Source: Anisakis pegreffii
Lineage: Eukaryota > Nematoda > Chromadorea > Rhabditida > Anisakidae
Assembly (NCBI GenBank): GCA_035041965.1
Contig: JAPYMA010000170.1
Location: 96,342 to 160,341, forward strand
DNA length: 64,000 nucleotides
Direction of reading: 5' to 3'
Shown here: positions 1 to 12,900 of the stretch, piece after piece
Layout of the letters: the number at the start of each line of letters is the position of its first letter
How positions within the stretch are numbered: the stretch's first letter is position 1
Notes under the pieces: generated by a model
What the model was told of the DNA's origin: nothing
Database searches by the model: none
Seen by the model: the letters and a program-made list of their open reading frames with translations, nothing else
Translations under genes and position numbers: made by a program

Positions 1-145
1 CGATTGTTCAGTTGAGATGCGAAAAAAAAAAGTTTTTAGACGGATATAACCAAGAACGAATGTTTAATTCATTCTTGAGCGTTTCATACGAACGTGCTGA
101 AAGTGCTTCAGTTCCAAGCTGTTTATTCATGTAGCATCATTGCAG

Positions 146-260
146 AATTGCGATCGCTAGAAACAACTAACATTTTGAAAGAAGCAGTAAAATTCGATGA
201 GAAACGTGTTCCATATCTGCGAGAGCAGCTGCGTTATGATCGTTTATTAGAGTTGATGCA
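146..260 (+). CDS. possible internal exon of an unrecognised gene
   Basis: A plus-strand open stretch follows a good acceptor (TTGCAG at 140-145) and could end at a weak donor (GTGTTT at 261). It reads protein-like sequence rich in charged residues, with the segment KFDEKRVPYLREQLRYDRLL. I do not recognise the family. No start codon or neighbouring exon was identified; the gene could continue to the left of the window. The downstream bases belong to a tandemly duplicated non-coding unit, which suggests that coding sequence stops near 260. Chance cannot be excluded. Confidence 0.3.
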
Positions 261-945
261 GTGTTTAGCAAGAAATCTTTTTAGAGTCTCATCGCAGGTC
301 ATGTTCTTGCCTCTCAGAAAACATTCCAGTGCAATTTCTTGCAGCTGAATGACTCATTAATGAATTCGAAGCATTCGTCATTGAATGCTTTTATGAGTTC
401 TTCAGTTTTTCATAATTTCCTATTCCCTCGATTTGTCAGTTTTACGAGTTTCTTAATAACAGTCGTTATGAACAAATGACTCGATGAGACGCTCTTAATG
501 ATATTTGTTCGAAGACCGCATGTCGACTACAACAGAAAGGGGAGGAAGAGGGTGCACTGTCTAACAAGAAATCTTTTTTTAGTTTCATCGCAGGTCAGGT
601 TCTTGGCTCTAAGAAACCTTCAAACTTCAATTTCTTGCGCCTGAATGGTGTTCATCAGTGAATTCAAAATATTCTGATTTTGATTTTATGTAATTCAAAA
701 TTTTATATTTGATGTCAAAAAATTTAATTTATGTAATTTTATTAATAACAAAATAATTCAAAAAGAATCAAAAAAATCTGGTATTGAATGATTTTATGAG
801 TTTTTAACTTCTCCACCGTTTCCCATTGCCTAATTTCGTCAGTTTTACGTGTTCCTTAAAAACAATCATTAAGAGCAAATGATTCGATGAGATACCGCTA
901 TTGTGATGATATTAGTTGTTCGAAGACTGTATGTTGGCTACATGG
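256..945. repeat. diverged tandem duplication, two copies
   Basis: Copy 1 (about 256-535) and copy 2 (about 553-945) share the same order of landmarks: AAGAAATCTTTTT, TCATCGCAGGTCA, CAATTTCTTGC, TTTTATGAGTT, GTCAGTTTTACG, GATTCGATGAGA-like and GTTCGAAGAC. Copy 2 is longer because it carries an extra AT-rich segment of about 100 bp (about 668-780). Divergence by eye is 20-25 percent. Neither copy has convincing coding potential. Confidence 0.75.
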
Positions 946-3900
946 GGAAGGAGAGGGATGCAGAAGCAAATTTGCAAGTGGAATTTTTCCGGAGAAGGTT
1001 CGAAAAAATCAATTGTTTTTCATAATCAACACATTAATTTTCTATATTTAAATACGCATCTCACAGCGAACAAAATATTTAAGGAACTGAAAAAGTCATC
1101 TGCTCAGAGATCAATGGGAGAGCGGCCATCACGTATCTGAATTGTAAGATAAAATTACTGTATTACTGTTGTCAGCTTGGTGTAAGGAAGGATGCTGAAA
1201 GATGAAAAATGCATTGAATATGGTAAAATGCAATGAATATGACGATAGTATAGGTTAGTTATGGCATCGACCGACGGTCGGTCGGAAAAGTCCGACAAGT
1301 TCGGTCGGAATTCCGACTGTCGGAATGACGAAATGCCGGTTCAGTCGGATTCCCACTGAACTGTTCCGACAGTCGGTCGGTATGACGAAATTTCGTGTTG
1401 GTCGACTTTTGATCGACACGAAATTCCGCTAAGATGCTATGGTTTGTAAAGATGCATATGAGCTATTGCAATCAGTGATTAAGCAAAAAAGATAAACAAA
1501 TGAACGAATGAAGAAAATACACAGCAACGTATCCGATTCGGATGTGTATGAATGTGCTATTTGCATCCTCTTCCCATATTCATCTTCTCACACCAATGTC
1601 GGTGAACGCAAGTGGGAAGGAAATGCCGACTAAAAGAATTGCAGCGTGTGAACACCAACCAACCAACCAACGATCGCTCGTCGAACAATTTGTGCGCGTT
1701 GTTAGCAATGCGATTTTTAGTGAACAATGTTTATATATCTAACATAAGCATCACATTCAGTGCACTTGTTCATTTACAGAGTGAACTGACTGCTTGCTAA
1801 TTATCCGTGAACACGCTGCATACGTTCTCAAAAGCGAACACCTCATACTGCACTGCATGGGATGAACCATTACAAAAATTTAACAACGGAATAAATTGCT
1901 CTGTTCATGCAGTAGGATCGACAGCAACTTATTTATTATTCGCCCAACTCAACCTAAACTCGTCATTCGTTCACAACATCATAGCAAAATGCTTGTATCA
2001 AAATGCTTCGCCTGGCAACAACTTTTCAGCTGAGGGGAGCGGAGCCTCATCGGTGAGCGAATTGAAGGGGATCCCGACAAAAAAGTCAGTGATCAAGATT
2101 GTTAGGAACCTCGATGGAGCGTCTCCGACGAACATTACCGTAAATGTACGTTATGATCATGGAATTGCTTCAGAATTTCTACTGCGTAAAAAGTAAAATA
2201 AAAATCCGAGTTCAGTGGCTTCATCGTTAAATAAGCCTCCGTGAAAATATTTATAAATGAATGAATTCTATTGCTTAATGAATATAAAGATCACGAAGGA
2301 CATTAAGAAATCAGACTTGACAAACGCTTCACCTGCGTCAGTAATATCTCGGAAAATGTTTTTAAGAACTGATTTTCATTAGCGATGACCACAGTCAACA
2401 AGATGTGGCGAAAATTACGAACGTCAACGTAGAGACCGACGCATACCCTCTTTCAAGCTCAGTGAAGCAGAAGTCTGCAAATGATTCAATTTATTCGTCA
2501 TTCTAGGCTTCTTATACTAAGACTCCACGTGGTCGTGGTTTCTTCACAAAGAAACGTCGAGGAATTCGAATGATGTGAGAAATCATGAAGTTTTTAGAAG
2601 TTTGTGAGGGAAGAATTTCGAAGATTGATGGTGAAGTGACGAGCTTATGATATGATCGATAACTGATTGTCGCACAGAAATTGATGCTGAGTGTGAACAC
2701 ATTCCACTTCTCGTTCGACTGTTCCGTGAAAAACCTCTCAAAATTGTTGTTTTATAATCTCTTCAGAAATTCAAAAATTTTATCATTTCATCAGACGCAC
2801 TACAAGCGGACAAAAAATTTAATCACTTCTCAGTGAGACATCGTTTGAAACAATCGCTGCTTGCGATTTCATGAGCACAAGAAAATTTCTCAGTTGGAAT
2901 TGGAAACAAATAAAATAACTTTTAAAGGCTTACGTTCAGTTTCATTCAAATTGCTGCTATAGCCATACGACCATCAAGTATGAGATCATAAAATGACAAT
3001 GTGCCAGTATGAACGGCTGAGAGATTCAAAAAGCTTTCGTGGAATGGGTGAAATAAAAGAAGAACGAAACCGATGCAATCGCAAATGAAGCATAAAAACG
3101 ATTTGAACAAGGTTGTCGGCTTGCTGAATTACAAAACGAAATGAATCCAAACAAATATAGGAATGTGATGCCTGTTTTGAATATATTTTTTCAGGCTGTA
3201 GATTCTGTTGCAGTCATCAGAACAAAAGAAAACTTTTTCTCCACAAATAAAATCTACATTACAACGAAAAACTGCCAGCGTTTCGCTCCCATGGTAGAAA
3301 GTAAGAAACGGAAACGGATCACTGTTCCTTGGATCGATGAAAAGCGATGTAAAATTGTTACAGTAGCTGAATTGGGGGAGAGTGCAGGAAAGCGATTGCA
3401 CTGAAGTCATCCTTCGTTGCAACATCACCAAATTACTCGTCAAAATTTCCTACCGAATTTAAATTCAAAAACGTTTTCATTTCATGTTCGAATGATCGAC
3501 AACGTCGATCACATGAATGATGGTTTTTGTGATGTTTATTGCAACGGAACAAGTTGAATCTCGTTTTTATTTGAGTTGGATGCTGCAATTATTTTCACAA
3601 TCAGGTTGATCTTATCGGAACACATCCTTGACAGTGATCGATCGCAAGTGTATTCATCAAATTCGGACACTTATTAGTAAATTGAATCCATCCAAACTTT
3701 TGCGGAGTGTACAATTTTATATCAAATGAACAATGAGTAGGAAAATTACCACATCAGGTTACCTTTAAAAAGAACTTAAAATTACCTATCATCTTTTCTT
3801 GATCTACGATGGGCCTGCGAGATCCTATTTATCTATTGAAATTCGTTGGTTCGTTACTTTAATTTAATTATGATCGACACTTTGAATTAATTATGAGTCG

Positions 3901-6900
3901 GGATCATTAGACGAAAATCAGAAAAACATCAATATGAAGAAACTGAATGGTTGCTAAATGGTATCAATGTATCGCCAGGAATAACCGATATGGCACGGTA
4001 CTTCTCTTCTAAATACTGCAACTGTTTGCGTAGATGAGTCCAACTGACGTGCTATTTGATCAAATCATGAAGTTGGAAAATAATTCAATACTGATTGGGA
4101 AAATTGATGATCATGTGCAGTCGGCAATATACACGAATTCTTCACTTTAAAATGTTCCGTTCCACGATTCAATAAAGGAATATTGAAAATGAATGTAGTA
4201 TGAACGAATGTTAAGGCCTACAATTAAATTGGAAAAAAACAGTTGTTAACCACCAAAATTTTCAATACCGGTAGCATCAAATTTCAATGTTAACTCATAA
4301 CTGCAATGACTGCGGCTAAGAGAGAATGTGCATGTGAACAAGAGAATATTGCGTTCGAACACTGAATAAACGAACATTCCAATTTTTGCATGTTCGATCC
4401 GTTTTCATATGAATCGAGAATATCGATTATATTCGCACAAAAAGATGTGTTTATCCGTCCAGAACGTTTCCCTATGAACTGTCTCTCCACGGCAATGAAT
4501 GTCTATTCCCAACATCGACGATCTCATTGATCAGAAGAAGATATTTCCTCGAATCTATTCATGCAATACACATACCTTGTCAATTTTATCCAATCAAAAC
4601 AAAGCGAAGCAGTAACATCAAATAACCTCACTAACACTAAGCTCGACAACAAATTAAACTATCATGTCACTTGAATTCGTCAACATTCGTTTGATATGAA
4701 CCACCAAAAGTGCCCGAAGCTGATAGCGTAAAACGAATAATCCATCAAAATCGAAATATTTTACAAAAGCGGAGAGAATTTGCAAACAGGATGGAGTTCA
4801 AAATAAGTCCAACTTATTGAATACCAATGGAAGCTTGTAAATTTTCAGCGGAAATGTGACTATCCAGTCAATATGTCGTAACTGCTCAAAAAACACATAT
4901 TTAAGTGTTAAACGCAACAGTGGAGCAGTCACATATTTACACTGATGAGAAAGTCTGGATGTTGATATGGAGTCAAATTTGGAGTTAAAAAGGAACTCGA
5001 AAAGTAATCCAGCCTCAATGCAGTTTGACTCAAAATTTGACTATTTTCACTGCGATCAATAATGGAATTCATTGAAAGAACGAAACGAATCGAAGAAGTA
5101 GTGAACAAAACTGAATACTTCCTTCACCTTATGTTTAAGATGCTCAGATCAAAAAAAGTCTGCATAATTTGTTGTTGATTGGTGGAACGGACACACTGAT
5201 TGCAATAGCTGAGTGAGAATTTTCATTTAGTTGTTGAAACGGAGAAAAAAGTTTCGACCTCATATACGTTTGTGTGCGCAAATGATCAAGAGCGATCAAG
5301 GGCGAGATGAATTAATATCATTTCTTGAGATGGAAACAAATGAAATAATGGAAAGATCACAACGAAAGATAAGTGATGTGAAAAACAAGCAGGGAGACAG
5401 ATTATTTAAGGAATAATCGCTTTAAAAAAGAATCTCAGAACGTGAACATTAAAACAAACACAAAACACGATTGCATTGATTGATCGCATTATCTTTTATA
5501 GCAAACTACGTTCATGATTAATTTGTGCTACATCTCATTATTCGGCAGGCAGATCTTTCGTTTCCTTTGTTCACAAACAGATGCGTCCTTGAGCGTTACA
5601 TTTTCACACTTTACTCACAATCAGAAGTTGAACAGGATTGAAACAACTTTTTATCACAAAAACTAATTTTTAACGCGTATATTCATAACCAACATGAGAG
5701 CGATATCAAAAGGTTTGCAAAATTCGCATTTTCTCCTCGTTTTGTTTCCTCGTATTTTTCCTCGTTTTCTCTTCGACAAACATCAAATACTGGACTAGTG
5801 AAAAAGAATAAGCCGGAAAAACTTTTCCAACAACGTGGAATCGAAACACAAAAAATGGCGTTCCGGAGATCTCAAACAAAGAGCGGAATTCGAGATGGTT
5901 GACATGGCTGAATTGATTCATTTCTTAAATGTAAACCCAAAAAACGAAGCGAAAAATATTGCCGACTGATGAAAAGCAGGCAGACTTGAATCGCAAATTT
6001 ATATGAACAATTTTCAGGTGTGGAAAAATATTGTGACCGGGCTAGAAGAATCATTAAATGAGCGATTCCTTCTGAATATGTAAACATGAATTTGAAGAAT
6101 GTTTCACTATGCGAGGTAATGTAATGGACAAGAAAATAGTTTAGATGTGGAACATGAAAAGCGATAAAAATGGAAGAAATATTTATCGCATTACACTCTC
6201 TAAGCAAATTATCCTCTTGGGTTGATGATATTGAGCAAAAGACTAAAAGTGAGAGAGAGCATAGAACAAAACGTTTTCGAAAACAAAATTCAAAACTGAA
6301 ATCACTTCCTGTGAAGGGATATACACTTATGATATGACATCTCATAACCAGTTCAGTGAGATCCGACTTGTTTTTTTCTGTGTAAATGAATTTAAATACC
6401 ATAACATTATGAGCAGAACAACGAGATCGAAGATTTTTATCACTGATGGTCAACGAGTTTTGAGGTTGTGCTGAATATGAAGAGAACGGCATATTTTATG
6501 AATGCGCTCTCGCAGTGTTTATGGAATGGCAAAGTAGCACTATGTTAAGGTCACAAGGTTATAGCAATTATGACAAGGTTATGCCATATTTGAAACATGT
6601 CTTTCAAATTTTTGATTGTTTCGCAGTCTGCATGCGGTATAGGTCGAATTGGAAAAACAGTTCCTGCCAGTTGGCTGGTCGTCTATTTCACCGAGCAAAC
6701 TGCTCACTATAAAACCATTATCGTCGATGCCTTGTGAAAACGTCAGCTTATTTGTGTTATGGATGAAAAGAGCAGCACAGATAAGATATTTGCCGAAGAG
6801 GAGACCGCTCCCTGATTATACTGACGATGAATAATGAACAGGCGTTTTTGGAACCTGGAGCTTTGAGGCTATCGCTCGATTCGAACCTACATTTGAGGAC

Positions 6901-8240
6901 ACCTGACAACGATATCTGATTTGAGTGGCATGCTCAAAATCATCATGAAATTCATAATTTTCAAAATTATAAGGTTCTGTCATCTTTCTCGTAGGCTGGC
7001 GTTCAGTCGACAAAGGGTATCATAGCGATGGACTTCTATCTTCTCGAAATTAACAGTTGATCTGGAGTTGGAGAGGCACCGCTTGAACAATTCAAGGTTA
7101 CTTCGGCAATTCCTTTTCGTCATCTATTAGGTGCATCTTTTGCATATACCTGAATTGAATACCACAACATATTGCAACTCTAATTTTAGTCTGACAATAA
7201 GCATGCAGGTATACTCATTATCCGTTGTCTCACTCACTGCTATGTAGTTCTCATCGAATGATACCCTTATGATCGAAAACTTAGCAATTTCCACATCTCA
7301 TTTCCCAAGCTGCGGTTTATCCAGTTAACTGCAGCTGCGCATACATACGGAAACTAAACCGTTCTACAAACTGGTTGCATAGGGTCTACCCGAGCTCAAG
7401 ACTCATTGAGTTGCAGGGAGTTAAACTGACTCGCCTTCATAAACCAACTTTGAAATAATCCCATGTGAAAATAAAAAAGCTTCCCGTCTACAAACTCTCA
7501 ACAGTTAGTTTAAAATTTGGAGATGAGATATTCTTAATAAAATCTCAATCTAAGTCGAAGTCAGATGTATTCGTAACTGAGTCTGAGTCAAAGCGAAACA
7601 CTAATTTGAAATTGTCAAAGTTACAAATAATTCTGAGTCAAATCAAACCAATAGTGAGTTACGTTAAATCAATCGTAATCGAAATCAACGCCGATGTTTG
7701 ATGCTTGAATAGTTTTGCGGTGTGCGATCGAGCGCTTTGAATGAGTATGGTGAAAGAGAAGTTTCTTTGAATGACGCACTGATCACAATGTGATAAACGT
7801 CACATTTTGCTAACCATAAATCCCAGTCAGGAATATCGCCAACTCAACTCGCCACTCAAACTAAATTAATATCTATTTAAACACAAATCAAATTAACCGC
7901 AAAATCCAAATCATACAAAATCCATTATCTGCAAAATTTATTATGCACAAATTTACGAACTGCTCAGTTAAATCAACGATCACTAAACGCTCGATTATGC
8001 GAATTATGCACATGGCAAGCATAGTATCATATTCAGGTGAGGCTTATTTCGGCGATTATGGAGCTTTGATCAGTTGTATTTTCTCAACAAATTGTGCATT
8101 CTAGTTAAGTGCTGCATGGAAAATATAGGTTTATTCCTAAAAATTCCGAATAATGGACCTAGCTGAATACGACGTGCTAACATCATCTCCATTGTTATCA
8201 TCACCAATGATTTTGACTATCCAACAGTGCATTATCCAAC
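946..8240. other. gene-poor region
   Basis: Apart from the inverted-repeat element at 1258-1443 I see no supported gene here. The longest open frames (1807-2196 plus, 129 codons; 5872-6492 minus, 206 codons) show no recognisable domain and no splice-phase partners. The latter is rich in Phe and Ser, as expected from reading the complement of an A/G-rich strand. Scattered exons of unknown genes could have been missed. Confidence 0.4.
1258..1443. repeat. inverted-repeat-rich element with GGTCGG/CCGACC motifs
   Basis: A GC-richer island within AT-rich DNA. It is full of short complementary motifs (GGTCGGTCGG, CCGACAGTCGG, TTCGGTCGGAATTCCGAC) and contains an inverted pair AATTTCGTG...CACGAAATT. 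The outer ends GTTATGGCATC and GATGCTATGG are roughly complementary. The internal GGTCGG/TTCCGAC motifs recur near 24.6 kb, 49.7 kb, 51.7 kb and 55.1 kb, so this is probably a member or relative of the same small dispersed family. Confidence 0.5.
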
Positions 8241-8646
8241 TATTCAATCGTCTTTCAAGTATCGATTTGAGCCTATTTAGGGCTGGTAGAAGCAGAGGCG
8301 TATCTCTGACAGCTCGATGTTTCGAAAGAAAGCCATATTCATGAGCACAACTCAGTAATTCAAAGTATCGCTTACTCGGTATTGTCATCTGTTTTTTTTT
8401 AAATCGTACGCTCCTCCCATACAAAATGAAACTTCAGGATGTGAATCGAGTTTATCCACGTCATCATCGGATGCTCCAAAACAACCTGAAAATTTTAATT
8501 CATCTCCTCGTTTTTCAAGTACCCATTAATAGTCTTACTGATGGCATCATGTGAGCTTTGATAAATTTTTCTCTGAAAGATATTAGACTGGCATCAAGAG
8601 TATTAAATAACTGACCAACCTTACAAATCGTCCACTTTCCATCATT
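8241..8646 (-). CDS. candidate multi-exon gene, function unknown (partial)
   Basis: Four short minus-strand segments join with consistent splice phase. They are about 8646-8620 (…NDGKWTICK), 8572-8539 (RKIYQSSHDAI), 8485-8410 (CFGASDDDVDKLDSHPEVSF then CMGGA) and 8350-8241 (CAHEYGFLSKHRAVRD followed by TPLLLPALNRLKSILERRLN). Intervening introns would be 47, 53 and 59 nt, all with GT...AG ends and TTTCAG-type acceptors at two of three. The joined protein looks natural, but I cannot name the family. Another frame is also open across 8860-8530 apart from one stop, so the upstream part is ambiguous. The 5' and 3' ends were not found. Confidence 0.5.
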
Positions 8647-8659
8647 TATATTCAACAAC

Positions 8660-9984
8660 GATTTTGAACGTCTTCAGGGCTCGTGTCCATTGAAGGTGAA
8701 ATTATTTGCCACGAATGAAGCACCTAAGGCGGCAACAATCGAAATTTGTGACGGATGAACATTATGCACGGATGTAGGCATCTGACAGATGTTCTGAATC
8801 AGGCTCGAAGGTAACAAATTTTTGTAGGGAATTACCATCGATAATGACAGCACAAACATAGATAGTATGAAACTTAAAATACCGTCAGAACTATTGTAAC
8901 ACTTTCATGTATAACAATAGCTCGCTTAGTACTGTTACAGTCTAAAATCAATAATAGAATGCGAAAGCGTAGTCCTCAAGTAGACAACTTTGCAAATGAA
9001 ACAGGATATGAGTGATTCATTTATTGCTAACGAATAACCTCAAAAGTTATCCGAAATCTGACTAATGACTCAATATCTGGAATGTCGTGAATTAGGATAT
9101 TCACGATCATTTGAATATTCTATTTTTGAAATACATTGAATGCATTGTACATTATTTCTGTTCTTAATATCTTATTGTCGCCTCGTCTTTGTTCTTTTCG
9201 TCTATTATCATTATTCCCTGAGCAATTTGAGTGATTAATGCAGTTTCGAAGATCTTGTTTGTCATCATTAATCAATGAGCAACTCGATGTATTGATATCG
9301 AGGATTTGTTTGTCATCACTAATCTTTGAGCAATTCGACGGATTGCTACCGTTTATCTGCGAGCAATTCGATGGATTGCTACTGTTTTTGGAAGTGTACC
9401 CTTTTGATCAAGTTATATTTATTGTTGCTAAGTGTTTGTACAAGTAAAGGTTTCGTTTGCTGTGATCGTCCAACCACTCCACATACGACAAATCTCCCCA
9501 ATTCATTACAGACAACCCGCACACATCATAAAAAGCACGCACTACTTTCGGTCGTACCGTCCTCGACTGATTTTCCGTATTATACTTCTCCGCTGATGTT
9601 AACAATATGAATCGTTTCTAAAATGTTCAGTGATCTTGATCCGGGAATGTTTATTTTCGTTTTTGTCTTACACCATGCAATTGTATGAACCATATTAGAA
9701 AATTCAATACATTAGAACTGAAACGTCTTCACTTTGTTCAGTATGATATGAGAATGTCATAAATTCGTAGATAACAAGGACATATAAAACTGATAAGGGG
9801 CACGCATATCTACAGCTGTTCAAAAGAACAATTGAAAACTGACGTGGAAACTGATGAAGCAAAGTCGTTCACTTTCTCAGTCTCCTCACAATTGCTCCAA
9901 ATATTAGTCCGACCAGTTCCACTATATGAAATCAGCTTCTTATCCCCGTTAAAATTTCGTTAACCATTTTACAACGGGAGGGAA
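8660..9984. repeat. gene-poor spacer with a short tandem repeat at 9219-9386
   Basis: No convincing gene. At about 9219-9386 a roughly 62-bp unit is repeated. Each unit contains TTTGTCATCA, TAATC and GAGCAA(T/C)TCGA, followed by an extra short GAGCAATTCGA(T/C)GGATTGCTAC copy. The remainder is ordinary AT-rich sequence up to the start of the GT-rich minisatellite. Confidence 0.5.
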
Positions 9985-12900
9985 TGCGTGTGTCTGTGTG
10001 TTGTGTCGTGTGTGTACCTGTGTGTGTCTGTCTGTTTGTCTGTGTGAGTCTATATGTGTCTGTGTGTGTCCGTGTGTTGTGTCTGTTTGTATCTCTCTAT
10101 GTGTGTCTGTGTATTGTGTCTGCGTTTGTCTGTGTGCGTGTCTGTGTGAGTCTATATGTGTCTGTGTGTTGCGTCTGTTTGTATCTCTCTGTGTGTGTCT
10201 GTGTGTTGTGTCGTGTGTGTGCCTGTGTGTGTCTGTCTGCGTGTCTGTGTGAGTCTATATGTGTCTGTGTGTGTCCGTGTGTTGTGTCTGTTTGTATCTC
10301 TCTATGTGTGTCTGTGTGTTGTGTCGTGTGTGTGCCTGTGTGTGTCTGTCTGTGTGTCTGTGTGAGTCTATATGTGTCTGTGTGTGTCCGTGTGTTGTGT
10401 CTGTTTGTATCTCTCTATGTGTGTCTGTGTGTTGTGTCGTGTGTGTGCCTGTGTGTGTCTGTCTGTGTGTCTGTGTGAGTCTATATGTGTCTGTGTGTGT
10501 CCGTGTGTTGTGTCTGTTTGTATCTCTCTATGTGTGTCTGTGTGTTGTGTCGTGTGTGTGCCTGTGTGTGTCTGTCTGTGTGTCTGTGTGAGTCTATATG
10601 TGTCTGTGTGTGTCCGTGTGTTGTGTCTGTTTGTATCTCTCTATGTGTGTCTGTGTGTTGTGTCGTGTGTGTGCCTGTGTGTGTCTGTCTGTTTGTCTGT
10701 GTGAGTCTATATGTGTCTGTGTGTGTCCGTGTGTTGTGTCTGTTTGTATCTCTCTATGTGTGTCTGTGTATTGTGTCTGCGTTTGTCTGTGTGCGTGTCT
10801 GTGTGAGTCTATATGTGTCTGTGTGTTGCGTCTGTTTGTATCTCTCTGTGTGTGTCTGTGTGTTGTGTCGTGTGTGTGCCTGTGTGTGTCTGTCTGCGTG
10901 TCTGTGTGAGTCTATATGTGTCTGTGTGTGTCCGTGTGTTGTGTCTGTTTGTATCTCTCTATGTGTGTCTGTGTGTTGTGTCGTGTGTGTGCCTGTGTGT
11001 GTCTGTCTGTGTGTCTGTGTGAGTCTATATGTGTCTGTGTGTGTCCGTGTGTTGTGTCTGTTTGTATCTCTCTATGTGTGTCTGTGTATTGTGTCTGCGT
11101 TTGTCTGTGTGCGTGTCTGTGTGAGTCTATATGTGTCTGTGTGTTGCGTCTGTTTGTATCTCTCTGTATGTGTCTGTGTGTTGTGTCTGTGTTTGTCTGT
11201 GTGAGTCTATATCTGTCTGTGTGTCTGTGTGAGTCTATATGTGTCTGTGTGTTGCGTCTGTTTGTATCTCTATGTGTGTGTCTGTGTGTTGTGTCGTGTG
11301 TGTGCCTGTGTGTGTCTGTCTGCGTGAGTCTATATGTGTCTGTGTGTTGCGTCTGTTTGTATCTCTATGTGTGTGCCTGTGTGTGCCTGTCTGTGTGAGT
11401 CTATATGTGTCTGTGTGTGTCCGTGTGTTGTGTCTGTTTGTATCTCTCTATGTGTGTCTGTGTGTTGTGTCGTGTGTGTGCCTGTGTGTGTCTGTGTGCG
11501 TGTCTGTGTGAGTCTATGTGTCTGTGTGTGTCCGTGTGTTGTGTCTGTTTGTATCTCTCTATGTGTGTCTGTGTATTGTGTCTGCGTTTGTGTGCGTGTC
11601 TGTGTGAGTCTATATGTGTCTGTGTGTTGCGTCTGTTTGTATCTCTCTGTGTGTGTCTGTGTGTTGTGTCGTGTGTGTACCTGTGTGTGTCTGTCTGTTT
11701 GTCTGTGTGAGTCTATATGTGTCTGTGTGTGTCCGTGTGTTGTGTCTGTTTGTATCTCTCTATGTGTGTCTGTGTATTGTGTCTGCGTTTGTCTGTGTGC
11801 GTGTCTGTGTGAGTCTATATGTGTCTGTGTGTTGCGTCTGTTTGTATCTCTCTGTGTGTGTCTGTGTGTTGTGTCGTGTGTGTGCCTGTGTGTGTCTGTC
11901 TGCGTGTCTGTGTGAGTCTATATGTGTCTGTGTGTGTCCGTGTGTTGTGTCTGTTTGTATCTCTCTATGTGTGTCTGTGTGTTGTGTCGTGTGTGTGCCT
12001 GTGTGTGTCTGTCTGTGTGTCTGTGTGAGTCTATATGTGTCTGTGTGTGTCCGTGTGTTGTGTCTGTTTGTATCTCTCTATGTGTGTCTGTGTGTTGTGT
12101 CGTGTGTGTGCCTGTGTGTGTCTGTCTGTGTGTCTGTGTGAGTCTATATGTGTCTGTGTGTGTCCGTGTGTTGTGTCTGTTTGTATCTCTCTATGTGTGT
12201 CTGTGTGTTGTGTCGTGTGTGTGCCTGTGTGTGTCTGTCTGTGTGTCTGTGTGAGTCTATATGTGTCTGTGTGTGTCCGTGTGTTGTGTCTGTTTGTATC
12301 TCTCTATGTGTGTCTGTGTATTGTGTCTGCGTTTGTGTGCGTGTCTGTGTGAGTCTATATGTGTCTGTGTGTTGCGTCTGTTTGTATCTCTCTATGTGTG
12401 TCTGTGTGTTGTGTCGTGTGTGTGCCTGTGTGTGTCTGTCTGTGTGTCTGTGTGAGTCTATATGTGTCTGTGTGTGTCCGTGTGTTGTGTCTGTTTGTAT
12501 CTCTCTATGTGTGTCTGTGTATTGTGTCTGCGTTTGTCTGTGTGCGTGTCTGTGTGAGTCTATATGTGTCTGTGTGTTGCGTCTGTTTGTATCTCTCTGT
12601 ATGTGTCTGTGTGTTGTGTCTGTGTTTGTCTGTGTGAGTCTATATCTGTCTGTGTGTCTGTGTGAGTCTATATGTGTCTGTGTGTTGCGTCTGTTTGTAT
12701 CTCTATGTGTGTGTCTGTGTGTTGTGTCGTGTGTGTGCCTGTGTGTGTCTGTCTGCGTGAGTCTATATGTGTCTGTGTGTTGCGTCTGTTTGTATCTCTA
12801 TGTGTGTGCCTGTGTGTGCCTGTCTGTGTGAGTCTATATGTGTCTGTGTGTGTCCGTGTGTTGTGTCTGTTTGTATCTCTCTATGTGTGTCTGTGTGTTG

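Noticed and set aside
5872..6492. 206-codon minus-strand frame
   Set aside because: Phe/Ser-rich with no recognisable domain, no signal peptide and no partner exons; best explained by an A/G-biased opposite strand, although its length is somewhat unusual.
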